64,000 bases of DNA from Leuctra nigra (Eukaryota; Arthropoda; Insecta; Plecoptera; Leuctridae), in contig OW203765.1 in assembly GCA_934045905.1 (NCBI GenBank), forward strand, positions 20,895,409 through 20,959,408, given 5' to 3'. Below are positions 25,201 through 40,200 of the stretch, one piece after another (position 1 is the first letter of the stretch; each line of letters starts with the position of its first letter). Made by a program: the position numbers and the translations under genes. The notes beneath the pieces were generated by a model. That model made no database searches and was not told the origin of the DNA. It was given only the letters and a program-made list of their open reading frames with translations.

Positions 25201-28200
25201 TGATGGCAAGGGAACCTCAGACCGCCTCGAGTCTGTAGCAGGGCATGGACATCAAGATCAGAGAGATCCTTGGCAGCTTTTAATCGCTATGGAACTGAAA
25301 GGAGTGTACGAGATGATGTTCTCCACGACTGTAAGAAGTCATATGTTGCGAAGTTCGACCTGATGTCCAGGACTCTTAAGAGTACGCCCCCGAGCAGTCG
25401 TGCACCTCGAGACAATCTCTTCAATCACACAAGACATCGGGGTGGAAGGACAATTCATTGACTTTAAAGTGTTGAAATCGCCGGCCACCGTCGGCAACTG
25501 CATATAGCGCACTATTCGAAAGGTGATTTAGAGTAAATGAAGCAACACAACCTCAACAGAAAGGACAGCCAACACCAAGGTCAGTGCCCACCATGATTTG
25601 GGAGGGGGGGGGGGGGGGTAAAAGAATCATCCCTCTCGAGTGTGAACAGGAAATTAGTTCATGCATTTGAACTACATATGAAGTGAATGTATCTTTACTA
25701 GAAATGTTGTAAGACTCTACCTTTGAATCCACTCCATGGTGGCCGAGAGAACGGTGGGGTACTGCATGGCGAAGATGTAATACAGTGCGAAGCTGAGCAA
25801 GATCGCCTGGGATGCCGTTATTGCTCCTTCGATGCAGTTGTTTTCAACAACTACTTGGCACTGCACACCTGGTTCGCGTATGTTGCCACCCAATACTGCC
25901 ACATGGGGAGTTGATGGTAGTCCGTGGATTGCTTCAATTTCAACTTCACTTATCATGTCCTGTGAACATATAATAAGAAGTAAGTTGCCACTCTGACATC
26001 AGACCATAGAAACATTGCATTGTTAATGAATTGACAATATTAATATTCAATTGGTGACCCTTTACAAACAATGTACAACTGTTGTAGCTATGTTTACTAG
26101 ATAATCGCTGGCAACTAGGCTTATTAAACTTTTTTGCATATTATGCAACATCATATAATACGGGACTACTTTTTATGATTGTTAGAAATATTAACAAATA
26201 AAATGAATATGCTATATGTTATTAAGTAGTAAGTACAATATTGTTACACAACAAAAATAATTACCTCGAAGTAGACAACATAGGGGTCGGTCGTCTCGTT
26301 CCACTTCTCGGCCAGCATCATTATGAGGTGGACAAAGGCTTCGTCCTCACTCGCATTTGCGTTTTCTAGCGCAACTAGTCGAGCTCTGAGGGTGGTGGTA
26401 CTTTTGGGCTCTCTCGGCTTGGCTTTTGCAGTCTCGGCAGTCAGGTGCCGGATGACGATGGGTACATACCCAGAAATGGACTTCGAGGCGACGGTTATTA
26501 GGTCGAATCCCATTAATGTTCTAAAATGGGTCATCAGATGCTCCTTCTACAAAAAAGGAAAACTTGTCTTAGAGACAATACTACATATGTATTCAATAAA
26601 TCCGTCACAAATAAAATACCTACATACCTAATTAATCTTAATAAAGTAATTGTGAGAATTGCAGTGAGCTAAGTATTTATTTTTTTTTTGTCTGGGGCTT
26701 AACGTCGCACTGTTCTGCAGCGAGGCTAATGGTGACGGATGAATGATTATGATGATGATGATGATGGCGAAGTGTAGGTAAGGATGGAAGGTGGGAAGGA
26801 GGCGGTCATGGCCTATTAGTAGGGTACCTTCCCAGCATTTGCCTGTCGACTGAGGGAATACCACGAAAAAACCCCAGTCAGGAAAGACGGCCGCGGGAAT
26901 CGAACCCGGGCCTCCGGAATACAAGCTGAGAGGGCTGAAAAATGGCAAGGTGACATTTTTTCAAAATTGTTATCTAACTCCTTGTGTTTATCACAACAAT
27001 TAAAAATATCGACTACCCCTCCTCCCACCCAAAATATTGAATTTATTTTCATGCTGAAAGCCATATCATTATTAGATGAGTATAAAGAGTATCCTGTGAT
27101 AGTTTTGAGTTTCTATCACTAACTCCGCCATTTTTATTCTAATATTAAAAATAAAAAATTTACCCCCCCCCCCCCCCCTTCCCCAACAAATATGTAAAAA
27201 TTTGATATGCACCGTAGCCTATGTTGATAAGCTACTTTTGCTGAGTATATGGTGACATTTTTACAAATTTATCATCAAACCCCTAGTGTTTATGCCAACA
27301 ATTAAAAATATCGTCTACCCCCCCTCCACCCCAAAATAATGAGAATATTTTCATGCACAAAGGCACATTATTATAAGATAAATTTAATGAGGATGTTGTG
27401 AAAGTTTTGAGTTGCTATCACCAACTCCGCCATTTTTATTTTAATATTGAAAATAAAATTTTGACCCCCCCTACCCCCTCAAATATGAAAAAATTCGATA
27501 TGCACCGTAGCCTATGTTGATAAGCTAGTTTTTCTGAGTATATGCTGAAATTTTTACAGGTTTATCATCAAACCCCTAATTTTTCACCTAACTGACTGTA
27601 CTAAAAGTGATTTATTTAATTTTTAAATAATGCAATAGAGAAGAAATTTTAATTTCATTTAAGTCTTACGTCCCACACCTCTAAACCCCTCTCCCCCATG
27701 TCACACTATGTCATAAATCGCGATACCCCCCCCCCCCCCCCCCTAATCGTGTACGTAATTTATGGACGCTCCCATATAACTGTGTGAAGTACTAGTGATA
27801 TTTATATGTTACTATGAAAACGCTTGCAACAGGGACGACGCTAAAGGGGGGCCTGCCCCCCCAAACCTTCGCCCCCCCCCCCCCCCCCCCCCCCCTTGTG
27901 CCCCCCCAAACCAAATGTGGGAAAATAAATATCTTGAAAGTCTATACTTTTCTTAAATTTTTTGCACTGTTCAAATTATCAAATAAAACTTCAGCTGACA
28001 ATGTTTTGCAAATAGGCGACTTTCGTATGCCAGACATAATAAAGTTCCTAAGAAGTATAGCAGGGTTGACAAAAATTGGATAAGATACTGAGCTCAAAGG
28101 ATAAGGAAAGATCTTGCAATGGAGACTCAAAGTTTCAAATTAGGAAAGGAGAGATTGAAATGGTTTGGTCGATTGAAAGGGATGGGACAAGAGAGGATAC

Positions 28201-31200
28201 CGAGAAGGAAGGCAGATAGAGCAGCAATGGGAGGGAAAAGAAAGTCAGGGAGACCGCGAACGAAGTGGATGAGTGGAGTGAAGGTGGCTGTGGAAAAAGT
28301 GGAGAGTCTCGGGAAATGGTAAGGGACGAAAAATGGTGGTATAGCAGTTCATAAAAATTAGTGTAGGGATAATTTTTTGAAGGCTTCAGTATTTTTAATT
28401 GTCCCCACCAGGAGCGTAGGAAGGGGGGGGGGGGGGGATGGGGGGAAAATCACCCCTCTGATTCAATACCCCTCCCTATGTACTTATATATTTATGTGTC
28501 AAGAAAAAAATGTGCTTAAAAAGTGTTAAAATCGCATAGAAATGCACCAAATTGATGTCTGAAATTCAAAATTTCTGAATTTTACTGGGGGGTCCTCCCC
28601 CCAGACCCCCCATTGTCTTCGTAGACACTTGTATCTCCAGCTCAAGTATTTTACATATTATTCCCCCCCTTGCAAATTTAGTTTCTACGCGCCTGATCCC
28701 CACGCCGCAATATGAAAATATATGTGAAAATACGTTTGCCCCCCCCCCCCCCCCCTAAAAAGTGTATTGCCCTACCTAGGCCCCCCCCCCTGTATAAAAA
28801 TCCTAGCGTCGTCTCTGGCTTGCAATGATTATAGCGCGTTGATAAGCGACAATTTTCGTGCATAACAATAATATACGAAAAAGGGTTGCCAATCAATCAC
28901 GGAACATATTTGGGTCAGAGGTAACGCTCTGAACTTGTATTCCGGAGTCCGGGGTTCGATTCCCGCGGCCGTCGTTCCTGACAGAGGTTTTTCGTGGTGT
29001 TGCCTCAGTCGACCGGAAAATGCTGGGAAAGTACCCTACTAATAGGCCACGGTCAATCCCCCCCTATTACCTATTCTTCACCATCATCTCCCAATCATCA
29101 TCATCATCATCATAATCATTCGTTCGTCGTCATTGGCCTAGCTGCAGAACAACTTGCGACATACGTGACTTTACTAATATTTGTAGACCGTTGGAAGCAA
29201 ATTATCAGCTTTTAATTTAAAATTAAAAAAAAAAATCAAACGTGGAAACGTGGGGGAAATTTACTGCTCTTTAATAATTTCGGGATCAACAAAAAATCTG
29301 ATAGTAAGTTAGGGCTCAACAATGGTATTTCCGTGAAAAAGCTAAATACGATACACGATATGACACAATACGATTATCTTTGCAACTTTCAAAGAGGATC
29401 CATTGTGTCGTGACTTACATAATTATTCCAGAAATCTCTTTGACCGCTCATACTAAACTTAAAAGTGTTGATAATGTTATTATTGATCACCATGCAAAAT
29501 TTAAACCTAAACAGAACCCTTTTAGTTTCGACCAATCAGAAGATACCTATTATTAAAACTTAAACTAATTTGAGGATTTGGCTGAAACTTTGTAGGATTT
29601 GAGACAATATAGGTAGGTCGCAATTACTTAACAAAATGTAAAATTGATTGGACCAACCCATCGGAAGATAATTGTTTTAAAATTTGAACAATTCGGCGGA
29701 TTTCAAATAAATTAGGGTCTGCAACGCCCATGCATAAACAAACAAAACATAAACAAAATTTTTGCTCAATCGAAGAAAAACTGTGACCTGTTTACCGGTG
29801 TTGTATAATCAGAGGTCCGTACCAAAAGAGCCTAAAGGGCATTATTGTCGAAACTAGCTTTAAAAATATGAACGCGACTATTTTTACCGTACAGTGAAAA
29901 TAGCATCTGGGCTATTTTCACAGTACAGTGAAAATAGCCTATGCTTGCAGGAATGGCTATATTCAATGTATGCAGTGAATCAATATTTAAAAAAAAAAAA
30001 ATTACAATCTACAAGCAACAAAACCGCTCCAAATCGCTTTTGGCGGGAAAAAATATATGACCGGCCTTAATGGTGGTAGAATCATAACTACTTGACAAGC
30101 TCTACAAAGTGAAAATAGCATGGATTTATTTTCATACAATAAATGGTCATTGTTGAAATTAACTGCACAAGAAATTAATATAAATAAATGTGTAATATGA
30201 ATAGCAGACAATTCGACAATGTTGCTTGTAAATTTACACGGTGAAAATAGCCCGGATGCTATTTTCACTGTACAGTGAAAATAGTCACTCCGAAAAGAAC
30301 AGCGCACGGGCTTTTGCCAATGCGACCATGTGGATTCTGCTTTTAGGCCCGGTCTTTCAATACTCTGCTAAAGTCTCAATTAGCTCTTAACAGTTAGTTA
30401 GTGGTCATTCTAGGAATGTCATTGGTTGTTGCCATGGCAATATAGTCCTAATTGACTGTATAAAAGTTAGCAAGGCATTGAAAGACCGGCCCTTAGGCCC
30501 CTTCCAGTAAGCGCATTATTTCTAATTAAAAATTGATTATTGTTTTCAGTAGTTTTGAACTGATAAGACTCTGTAACTAGTACGATTATTATTAGTTCAA
30601 GTTATTAAACAATAAAACAAATAGAATATAGTTGAACTACATTTAAAGACCGACGCGATGTTTCAGCGCATCGTCAATTTTAGCATAAATTCATTAAATC
30701 CAGTCATATAATGAAATATATTAACGTAATAATAAGGGAATCTAATTTTACTATAACAAGACAACTTGACGTTCAACGTTGATTGACGTTCACTGATAAA
30801 TAAGAATGTTTAGAACCCACGTGGTTTTGGCGCGAAGTTGAGTAAATACTATCATCATTAAAATTAAAAGTTAAATTCATACCAATAATGTGGTGATAGC
30901 TTACTGAACGAACACCATTTTATAAAATTACTATTCATAACTTAAATCAAGTTAAATCAGTGGTTAAAATGGCAACAGCCACCATTATAGATTGCAAATT
31001 CCAGACACTATCTCTACAACCGTTGAAGCCTACATTATGTTTGAATAATGCAAATACTATAATGCTAAAACTATAATGTTATGCACCAAGTTATGTACAT
31101 ACCTTCAAAGATGTTCTTGTTGAGACTGCAATTGATCTTCAATATCCAACGCTGTCTTCACGCACACTTCACAAGTTGAAACAGAAGGGTGAAAAACGTG

Positions 31201-34200
31201 GTGTGTTGTCTCACTATTCAGGTAGTACTGAGTGTTATTCGCTTCGCACGCCACGCGGTAGCCTGATCTTGGACCGTTCCTTGCCAAATGGTCATCGCTG
31301 ATTGGTCAAGTGTCTGAAGGGGTAGTTTGAAGACAATTTCCCCTACTTTTCCTCGATGATGACCACGATGATGACTAATATAGAATATCATCCAAAAATA
31401 ACGTGAAATCCTATTTCAAAACTTATTCCTGTTCACGAAAGAAACTTACTACCTAATTGTCATTTATATATTTCAAAACCAACAAACGCCAACAAAGTTA
31501 GTGCCACAAAGTTAGCCAACAAGGTATAGTTTTAGAAACATATAAAAAATCAATGGTACATTTTACTTCATGATATTTTGGCGGGAAACTTGTTTAAGAA
31601 ATTAGCAGCTAGTGACGTCATCGTGATCGATAAATGGAAAAATTGCGACGGAAATAATGGCGATAAACCGATTACGAATAAATGGTGATGGAAAAATTGC
31701 GCCCCCATGCCGAAGAAATATAACGACAATATTAATGTTGGTTCGGTACAGTGGCGGACCCAAGGGAGGGGGCGATAGGGGCGATCACCCCCCCCCCCCC
31801 CCCCCTTCTAAGAATCACAAAAATCTTCCTTTCCTAATCTTCTTGAGGCCCGCTGACTGGACATGAGAATATCACTACTGTACCTATCTAGTGGAGCGGT
31901 CGCTCCACCCAGCCAAGTCGTACTATACACTCACAGTCACTCAACATACCGTAAATGCCTAATAAACTGAGGAGCAGACCAAACACTTTTACTCAAAGCA
32001 ACAACATGGCATTTTCGGCCTACTGGATCATAAAATTGGAAAATCTCACATTGTTGTGAAATATCTTAATTTCGAGCTATGGCCCACCCCACTCCATATA
32101 CTAAATTTGGGAACAACAGGTTATGCCATTTGCGTGCTAGAGGGCCGTGAAAACAGTGAAATTACACCCCTTTTAAAACCTATCTGATGATATCAGGAAA
32201 CACCGCTATCACCGCCACAGCCTAAACGGCTTAGCCGATCGATCTGAAATTTTACCCACATGTGCACTTTTGGCGTCTGAGGTGCCTTTTTATAAATCAA
32301 ACCGGTAGTCGCCATTTTGAAACCGGAAGTGACGTCATATATCAAAAACGGCTTAACCGATCGGAACGAAATTTGCGCCAATCGATTTAGACGGTCCTCT
32401 TTATGAAATAACAATAGTTAAATTAAAGTTTTCTAATTACTGAAACCGGAAATGACGTCATAGTTTAGCGAAATCTGCTTAAATTCACTAACCTTTATAT
32501 AAAAACCAACTATATATTCAGAAGGCTTATAATGAAATATTAGTATTTATATACATATTAATACCTACAATGTGTAAGAGCTTTCAGCCTCCATTTTGAA
32601 AACCGGAAGTGATGCCATATCTCGAAAACGGCTGGACCTATTGGAACGATGCTTTCGCAATTCTTCATGGCATATCACTTTAAGTTTAAATTTAGCTCCA
32701 AACAATATTTTTTTAGTAACTAATTCGGAAATAGCGTATTTTTTTAAAGGAATTAGCCATTGTTGCCCTAATAAGTTTTACAAATTGTGTAAATAAACTA
32801 AAAAAATAAGTGATATCCCCATAAAAAAACACTCCGTGTAAAAAAACAGCCCAGTCTCTTCAACTAAAAAAAAAAATTATGAAATCTAAAAATTCTGCAC
32901 TGAAACGTAGTGATATCAAAAAATGAGCCAAGTCAAAACTTTATTTGAAAATTAAAAAATACTTGGCGCATCGTTTTTTTAGGGCATTGTAGGTATAGGT
33001 ACTATAAGTATATGTATTTATATCTAGCCTATACTTCTAAGCTATTTATATACACGATGCGCCAAGTATTTTTTAATTTTCAAATAAAGTTTTGACTTGG
33101 CTCATTTTTTGATATCACTACGTTTCAGTGCAGAATTTTTAGATTTCATAATTTTTTTTTTTAGTTGAAGAGACTGGGCTGTTTTTTTACACGGAGTGTT
33201 TTTTTATGGGGATATACATTACTACTAGCCAAAAGATTGCGGAAAGGGCACCCACCAAATTAATTCCTAAAATTCAAAAAATTTCTGGGGCTATGCGCCT
33301 CGGACCTGAGGCGCATAGCCCCGGGTTTAGGGGACCCTCCCCTGAACCCCCATTGTTTTTGTAGCCAGCATGTTTGCCCTGACAAACCACCCACCTCATA
33401 TTCTACAAATGAACAACTATAATAAAAAATCCCCCCCCCCCCCCCCCGGTCTGCCTCGGTCTGCCTTAGATCGAACTTTGGTTAAATATATGTGGCGCAA
33501 AAAATCACTTGTTTGAGAGGTCACTCAGACAGAACTGAAATGATAAGAAGCTAAAACTTTCACACATTGAAATATTTGAATAATGAGAAGATCACATTTA
33601 GTCTTGGTGCTGCGACAAATATTTTTACGTTGGTCACCAGGCTAAGAAATAATAATAATTTATTCGATTAGTTGTATTTGTCGTAGAGTATACAATATTT
33701 TGAAAGTGTAATTGAATTCAGTAACGTTTCTAGACGCTAGTGAAACATAACATAGCTGATACATGGATCAGAAGAGGAGAAATGAGTTTTGTAATTCAGC
33801 ATCTAGCAGCGTTTTTTTTTATCACAAGATCAAGAAAACAGTTTTCAACCATTTTTTATTACGTCTTGTCATACTTCATAAAAGTTACGTTCTATTTTGA
33901 TTGCACATTAAAATATAGGAATGCATTGATATTTGATATCATATTTTTAATGTACCTAATTCATTTCAATAAAGCAAACAACAGCTAATTTCAATTCAAT
34001 TCAATATTAAGCTCTAAATGTTACAATATTAAGAATAGACAGTCCCTTATTTCAAGTGTTCCTGATTTAAAAAAAACTGCTTCCCATTTTTTAATTGGGA
34101 TCTATCTCTAGTTGTAGATTGGATTGATAACATGAAATATTGAAAGTATACATGACTAGGATGTAGACAAACAAAACAGTATTATTGTGAGATGTATAGT

Positions 34201-37200
34201 TTTAAAGTAATTGACACAGAAAGATTGATAGAAATTTCCGAATGTTAACATTATTTAACCTTGTTATAAAACAGTAATATCAGCATTGACTTCATGGGGC
34301 TCAGCATTGCCATGGCAACAAAGTATTCACCATGGTAACACATTGTTGTGGACTAAGAAATTACATCACCAGACACACAACGTCACACATAGATTTTCCC
34401 GCCAAAATGTCACAGGAAATTTCAATTTGATGTTTTATGAATGAAAATGTAATTTTTTTCGGGAGAAAAGTGTATTTGTTTTATTATTGGTGTTAATATT
34501 TAAAAAAATTTAAATATAATTTTATATTAAGGCTTCGCTATTATATTTTTCTCGTGCATTTCTACTTTTCTCTAATATTATTATTTAGGTATTGATAATA
34601 TTGGGATTCACATAATATGTTGCAAGTAATATTTTGTTATATTTGTATTTTAAGCTATTACAATGAATAAGTTATTGGAATGAATACACGTAGGTAATAA
34701 AGTTACTTTCTTGTCTGTCAACAATTGGCATCTTTTTGGTAGGTAGAATTTCTCTAGGTTTCACTCTTGGTTCTACTTCATTTGTAAGGATAATCGTGCA
34801 CATGCCTGCCAATTTTTCGGATGGCTAAACCAAACTTCCGGCCTGTTGGTTAACCAGCCAAACAAAATCTTACTAACAGGCTTGGACATCAGGTGAGGAC
34901 GACTATCCTTCGCCTCGCCACCCCCTCGGCCTAGTCATTTTATGCATGCGTTTCCAGTCTATAGTTAGGATAGTTTTTTTTATTCTGTATCAATTATTAT
35001 TTTCATACTTCAGAGATTCCGGCTATATGGCCATTTGGTGCCATGCAAGAGCCATTTTTTATTTCGATTTTTTCACGATTTTTTAAAAATACTCCGAGAT
35101 AGATCTCACTTATTCCACATACGTACTAGCTTATAATTAATTCATCATGGTTGTTAAATAGGTATTTCATCATTAAATCAGATTCAGATTTTGAAAATTA
35201 TAGCCAATTAGTCGAGAACTAATGAGATGAGAAACCGGGATTTTCTTGGAAACTCCCAGTAGAGTCAGGATGTTAGGATAGAATGTGCGAAGTGAAAAAT
35301 ACGCGGCCGAACCTGCTCTATCTCTCTCACACACACTCGCTCGCTCTCATTTCCGTCCTTCGCCTCCCTTAATTTCCAATGCTCTTTCCAAGCAACCGCT
35401 CATTTCCTCAGAACAAAACCCAAATATCAGTGTAGTCAACTGTGATTGGTTCAGGCATTCAAAATCGCATTCTGAGACCCAATCCAAAGTGTCCTTACTA
35501 ACTATTCAAATTATATTCCCCGCTAGTGGCGAGTCGAGCACATTCTGAAGCTAAACTACTATAAAACTTTCCAGAAGACTGTCGATGGTCGCATGACTCA
35601 TGCATCTCACAGCTCAGAACGGAAATAAGATACTTTTTTCCCAGTGGAAACTTTCATGGATAGGTAAATACCATATCACAAGTATATTCTAAGAATATGC
35701 AAGTAATTCATCATACAACCCTACAACTCTGATTCGGTGGTCCCTGTTCGTACTGAATGAGGACGAACGCCCTCAATAAAGATTTTGGTAGTTTTTCCGA
35801 AACAAGAAAAAAAACAAGACAAGGACGGCGCTAGGGGTGGGCGCGGGGAAATCGCGCGCCCACCCCAAACAAAATAATCGAAAGTACATTTATTAAATGA
35901 AGTAAGCCTATAACGCCGATAGAATATTACAATAAATACACTCATATTTTATATTTTATTTCAAACACCGATTACCCCAAAAGTGATAATTTCAGAGTTC
36001 TAAATTCGTTTTTATTGGTGTAGGAATAAAAGAACGCTCTGCGGGGCATGGATTTCTTAAAATCCAACACCTTTCAGCAGATTTTTTTTCGTGTCACCCC
36101 TAAATAATTTTCTGACGTCGCTGCTGAAGTATGACAAAAGTGGTGTATCGAATGGTACAAAATTTACAGCATCATGACCTGGTTATTCTTAAATTTGTTA
36201 CAGAGTGTACAGATGGATATATCAAAGTTGAAACTCTGAATTACTGAAATAAAGTTCAGTAATGAAATCTAAGTTCCGATAAATCACCAAAAATATTTTG
36301 TGAGTTTGATAGTTCGTAGAATAATCAATTTTTTAATCCTAGTGTTGGTGATGAAAATATAGTTAATTAACTGTAATAGGTATTTGAGTGTTAAAAAAGT
36401 AGGTATATCACCCACTTCTGTAAAAACGTTTTTGGCGACGCTACTTTAATTGAATATTTTTTGGGGGAACGCCACTTTGGGCGAAAACCAATGTTAACTG
36501 ATAATGTGACTTTTCTAATGAAGTAATAAGTAGCTGCATCTTTTTACATACAATATACATATACCTATCAGTATCAGTTTTTTCATTAAGCTAATTGAAG
36601 ATTTTTTTAGAAATTATAGAGCCTACAATGCATCTAGTTGGATCAATAAATATTTTTGATCCGAAATTTCAATACTTTCTTGTTTCTTTATTCCCTTTAG
36701 TAGGGTGCTTATAGACGATGCTACAACAAGTAGATTCGCGTATGTATATGATTGTGAGACGATTAATAACAAATGGGAAGGTTGGACGCTTAAAAAGATA
36801 CGGTAATGAAATATTGGAACCATCCCATCATTTGCCCCACGACTGCAGAAAACCGCGAAAATGTGTAAATGAAGATTTATTGTCACTGGGCCAACTTCCT
36901 CCATTGTACATTTCTACTACTCCATTGTCGTAAAATCGGCAAACGGAAATAGGTGTATTACTTTTACCTGTAGGAAAATACTTAATTTTTTCTCGATTAG
37001 TACAGAGTAAAGCGGATTAAGAGTGCACACTTTGCTTAAAATATTTTTTTGCGGGAATTAAAAATAATTTCAGATGAAAATATTAAACTGATATCTGTAG
37101 GTACCTCAGAGGGAGTAGGGCGGAAGTCCATCAATGATTCTTGAGGTGAGCTCATAAACCAAATCATGATTGAAATGGTGTCACGAGGCATTGTGTAAGA

Positions 37201-40200
37201 GAATACTTCAATATAACTGTATTTGTTGACATCAGTCAAATGGCAATTGATAGAGCTTGATTACATCATTCCAAAAGTGTGCAACGCAAAATCGAGAAAA
37301 TGGACTCCCGGCATTCTACCTCTGAAATACAGATATTATTTTTAACATTTAAAATATACCTACGTTTATTTTTATTAGATTTTTATCAATTACAAAAACA
37401 TAATTGCACGGAATATATGACATATTTAGATATCACAACTTTCCAGGTAGAAAATATGGTAGTGGAAGAAATGTTGGAGAAAATTTGTTACAACTATTTT
37501 GGGACAGAAATAGGTGATTTTCCATTTAGAGTTAGATTTGCTGTTCTTGGCTGCTCGTAGGATTCCCTTCAACTTCAAGTCTTGATTTGAGAATATTTAG
37601 GTGCAAGGAAGATTAAATCATTTTAAAAGTTATTTGCGCAGTTCTTTTATGCGTAGATTAGTTCCAACAGGAAGCCTATTCTATTGAACGTTTTCCCAAT
37701 TCCATTCCTGATGGAATCCGGTCACGGCCATAAGGATTAACATTGCACCGAAGATTCCATCAGAATTGGAAATTTAAAAGTTCTAGAATACGGCCCCAGA
37801 TGTGTCCTAACTTTTCTAATGAGGGAAAAGACGGACTAAACTGAACCCTTCCAAGTAAAAATTTGTTGTTTGGTTGAAAAAGTCACGTGATATGCTTTGG
37901 TCGATTCATTCTTATGTATGACTATGAGCGTCCAAATTCTATTTCTTGTCGACTTTAGGGCTAAGGTATATTCCGTTTTGTCACAAACTTGTGAAATCTT
38001 GGTGATATTTTGTTTGCACTTCCTTATTAAGAAGATCTACATTACAAACTACTTCCTGCATCCGAATCCTCACAGCCACAAGTTGAGGAATGTGAAAATA
38101 AAAAAATAATACATAAAATATATTATTAAAAAAATATTTTAATAAATAAAATAATACGCTTGTTTTCAATCATCTGTATGATCAGGAGAAAATATTTCGA
38201 AAATATTCACATTTTTATAAAGTAATTTTTTAGTGTCGATACTTGAGCTGTTCTCTATTGAAAATGACTAATGTAATGGCGCGGCACTAATTGATCCAGT
38301 AGCTGGTGAGGGGTGGGGGTAAACCGGTGAGGTTACATCCGACTACCTGGGTCTAGTCACATCTCCTGCATTCAAACCTACAGATGATCAAATAGAAAAG
38401 TGTCCAAACTACCCTATTGTAATAATAAAGTTGTTGACCACAAAAATGCAAATGTAATAACACTGCTACTAATTAATTTATCGATGACGGAAAATTATTG
38501 ACGATGAAAAATCAATCAGAATGGTTTTTTATTTAATTTTTTTTTTAGGTATGATTTTCACCATTTTACGATTTGAATGTACATGACCGTTGCAATTTAC
38601 CTAGTAAAGATACATTTTTAAGGGCGTAAAATATGTCAAAATATTTAAAATAAAAATTGAATATATACTATTTAATGCATTGTGAAGCTAAAAAATATCT
38701 GAAATTATTCTAAATAGGTTATTAAACGATGTGTGATTGAGCAACAAAACTCATTAATTTACAATAGAATCAGGTATTATTTTGAAGAAACCCTTGGTCA
38801 TTGTGTGGTGAGAGTGGACAACCGCCAGGAAATGTTGTCTTGGATGATCTGGTTTTGACCCTTCTTTCCTGCTATTATAGCAGGTACCTAATCTGATCTC
38901 ACCTCACCCCCTAAAACTTGGAATACAATGTAGCCTGTAGAAGTTGCAGGCGTAGTAGGACCATAAAAATATTTAGAAATGAAAATGATAAAAAAGGAAA
39001 TTATTATAATAATGGAAAATTGACAATGACATCACATTTTGCTATAGCTATTGGCATGTCAAAAAGTATTCACCATGGTAACACATTGTTGGGGACTTGG
39101 AAATGACATCACTGGGCACACATACGTCACACATTTTCCTGCCAAAATGTCACATGACATTTCAATTTCGTTATTTTATGTAAGATAAGTGCATTTGTCA
39201 TTATTTTTTTCATTGATATTTACAAATGGTAATACAATAAAAAAATGTAAGGAGACTTCCCTATTCAGCATCAAAAATCGGTATCGAGTTAGTAAAAAAA
39301 ATCCCTTAGTAAAAATAACATATAATTTGACATTATCTTTTACTGGAATAGGTAAATGATTCATTATTAATTTTATTTAATAAATTTGCATTCAAACCGC
39401 AGGAATTTCATATTTTGAAAACATATTTCCACAAATCAATTTTCAATTTTCGGCAAAATGTCCGGAAAAAAAGAAAATATGCTGTAGGCCAGATGTCCGA
39501 GGCTTTCGGCAAAATTGTCCTCGGTCGACGAGATTTCGGCAAAACGTCCGTCGGCAAGATATACGTTCACCCACGTGGAAGTGACGTAACTTACACATCT
39601 GAAATGAAACCTGACAAAACCTAATACCTGACAAAAATCGACAATTTTCAATCTCATAAGGCCGCTCTGAGAACACTAAAGTTCAAAAATAAATCTTTTT
39701 TAATATTGTATTTCACTCATTTCTATATACTTTGGGGAACTGATCACAGGATTTTTAAATACCACGCGCATATCACGGAAATCCAAGGAAAACGAAATTT
39801 CGAAATTAAATTAACAATAATTATTGTGAATTCATAAAATTATAATAACATTCGTTATAATAGGTATACCTATACCTTGAAACCTTATCTTAATTTTGAT
39901 ATAAAGAAAAGCAGTAGGGAAAGCCATTTTCATATTTCAATTTCCAATTTATTGATATTCCGCCTCTGCCCCTATCCCAGCACCAATAGTAGCCTCCATT
40001 TAAATTAATTGCTAACTGAAATCAACATTATGTGCTGAAGCCTAAGTGTATCACCTGTAGTGTCCGAGTTAAGAACACAATATTGCTTGAGCACCTTACG
40101 GTCAGAGATGGGCAGTATCAAAAATACATGTATTTTAAATACATTATGTATTTTGTATTTTCACGAACTTTTAAGAAGTATTTTGTATCTAAAATACATT

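Noticed and set aside
28915..28990. Possible functional tRNA gene
   Set aside because: A B-box-like motif is present, but there is no complete cloverleaf and the sequence continues into a SINE body found at other sites.
32193..32414. Minus frame containing FLIYDVTSGFKMATTG
   Set aside because: It is a translation of the ETS/CRE repeat unit. Such peptides recur because the DNA motif recurs, not because of coding.
31886..33215. Helitron assignment for the ETS/CRE repeat plus foldback
   Set aside because: Both copies begin with TC after an A, as Helitrons do, but I find no CTRR end with a preceding hairpin at the right side, so I leave it unclassified.
36718..36933. Plus-strand 71-codon frame
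   Set aside because: No acceptor, donor or known motif. Overlaps an equally long minus-strand frame.
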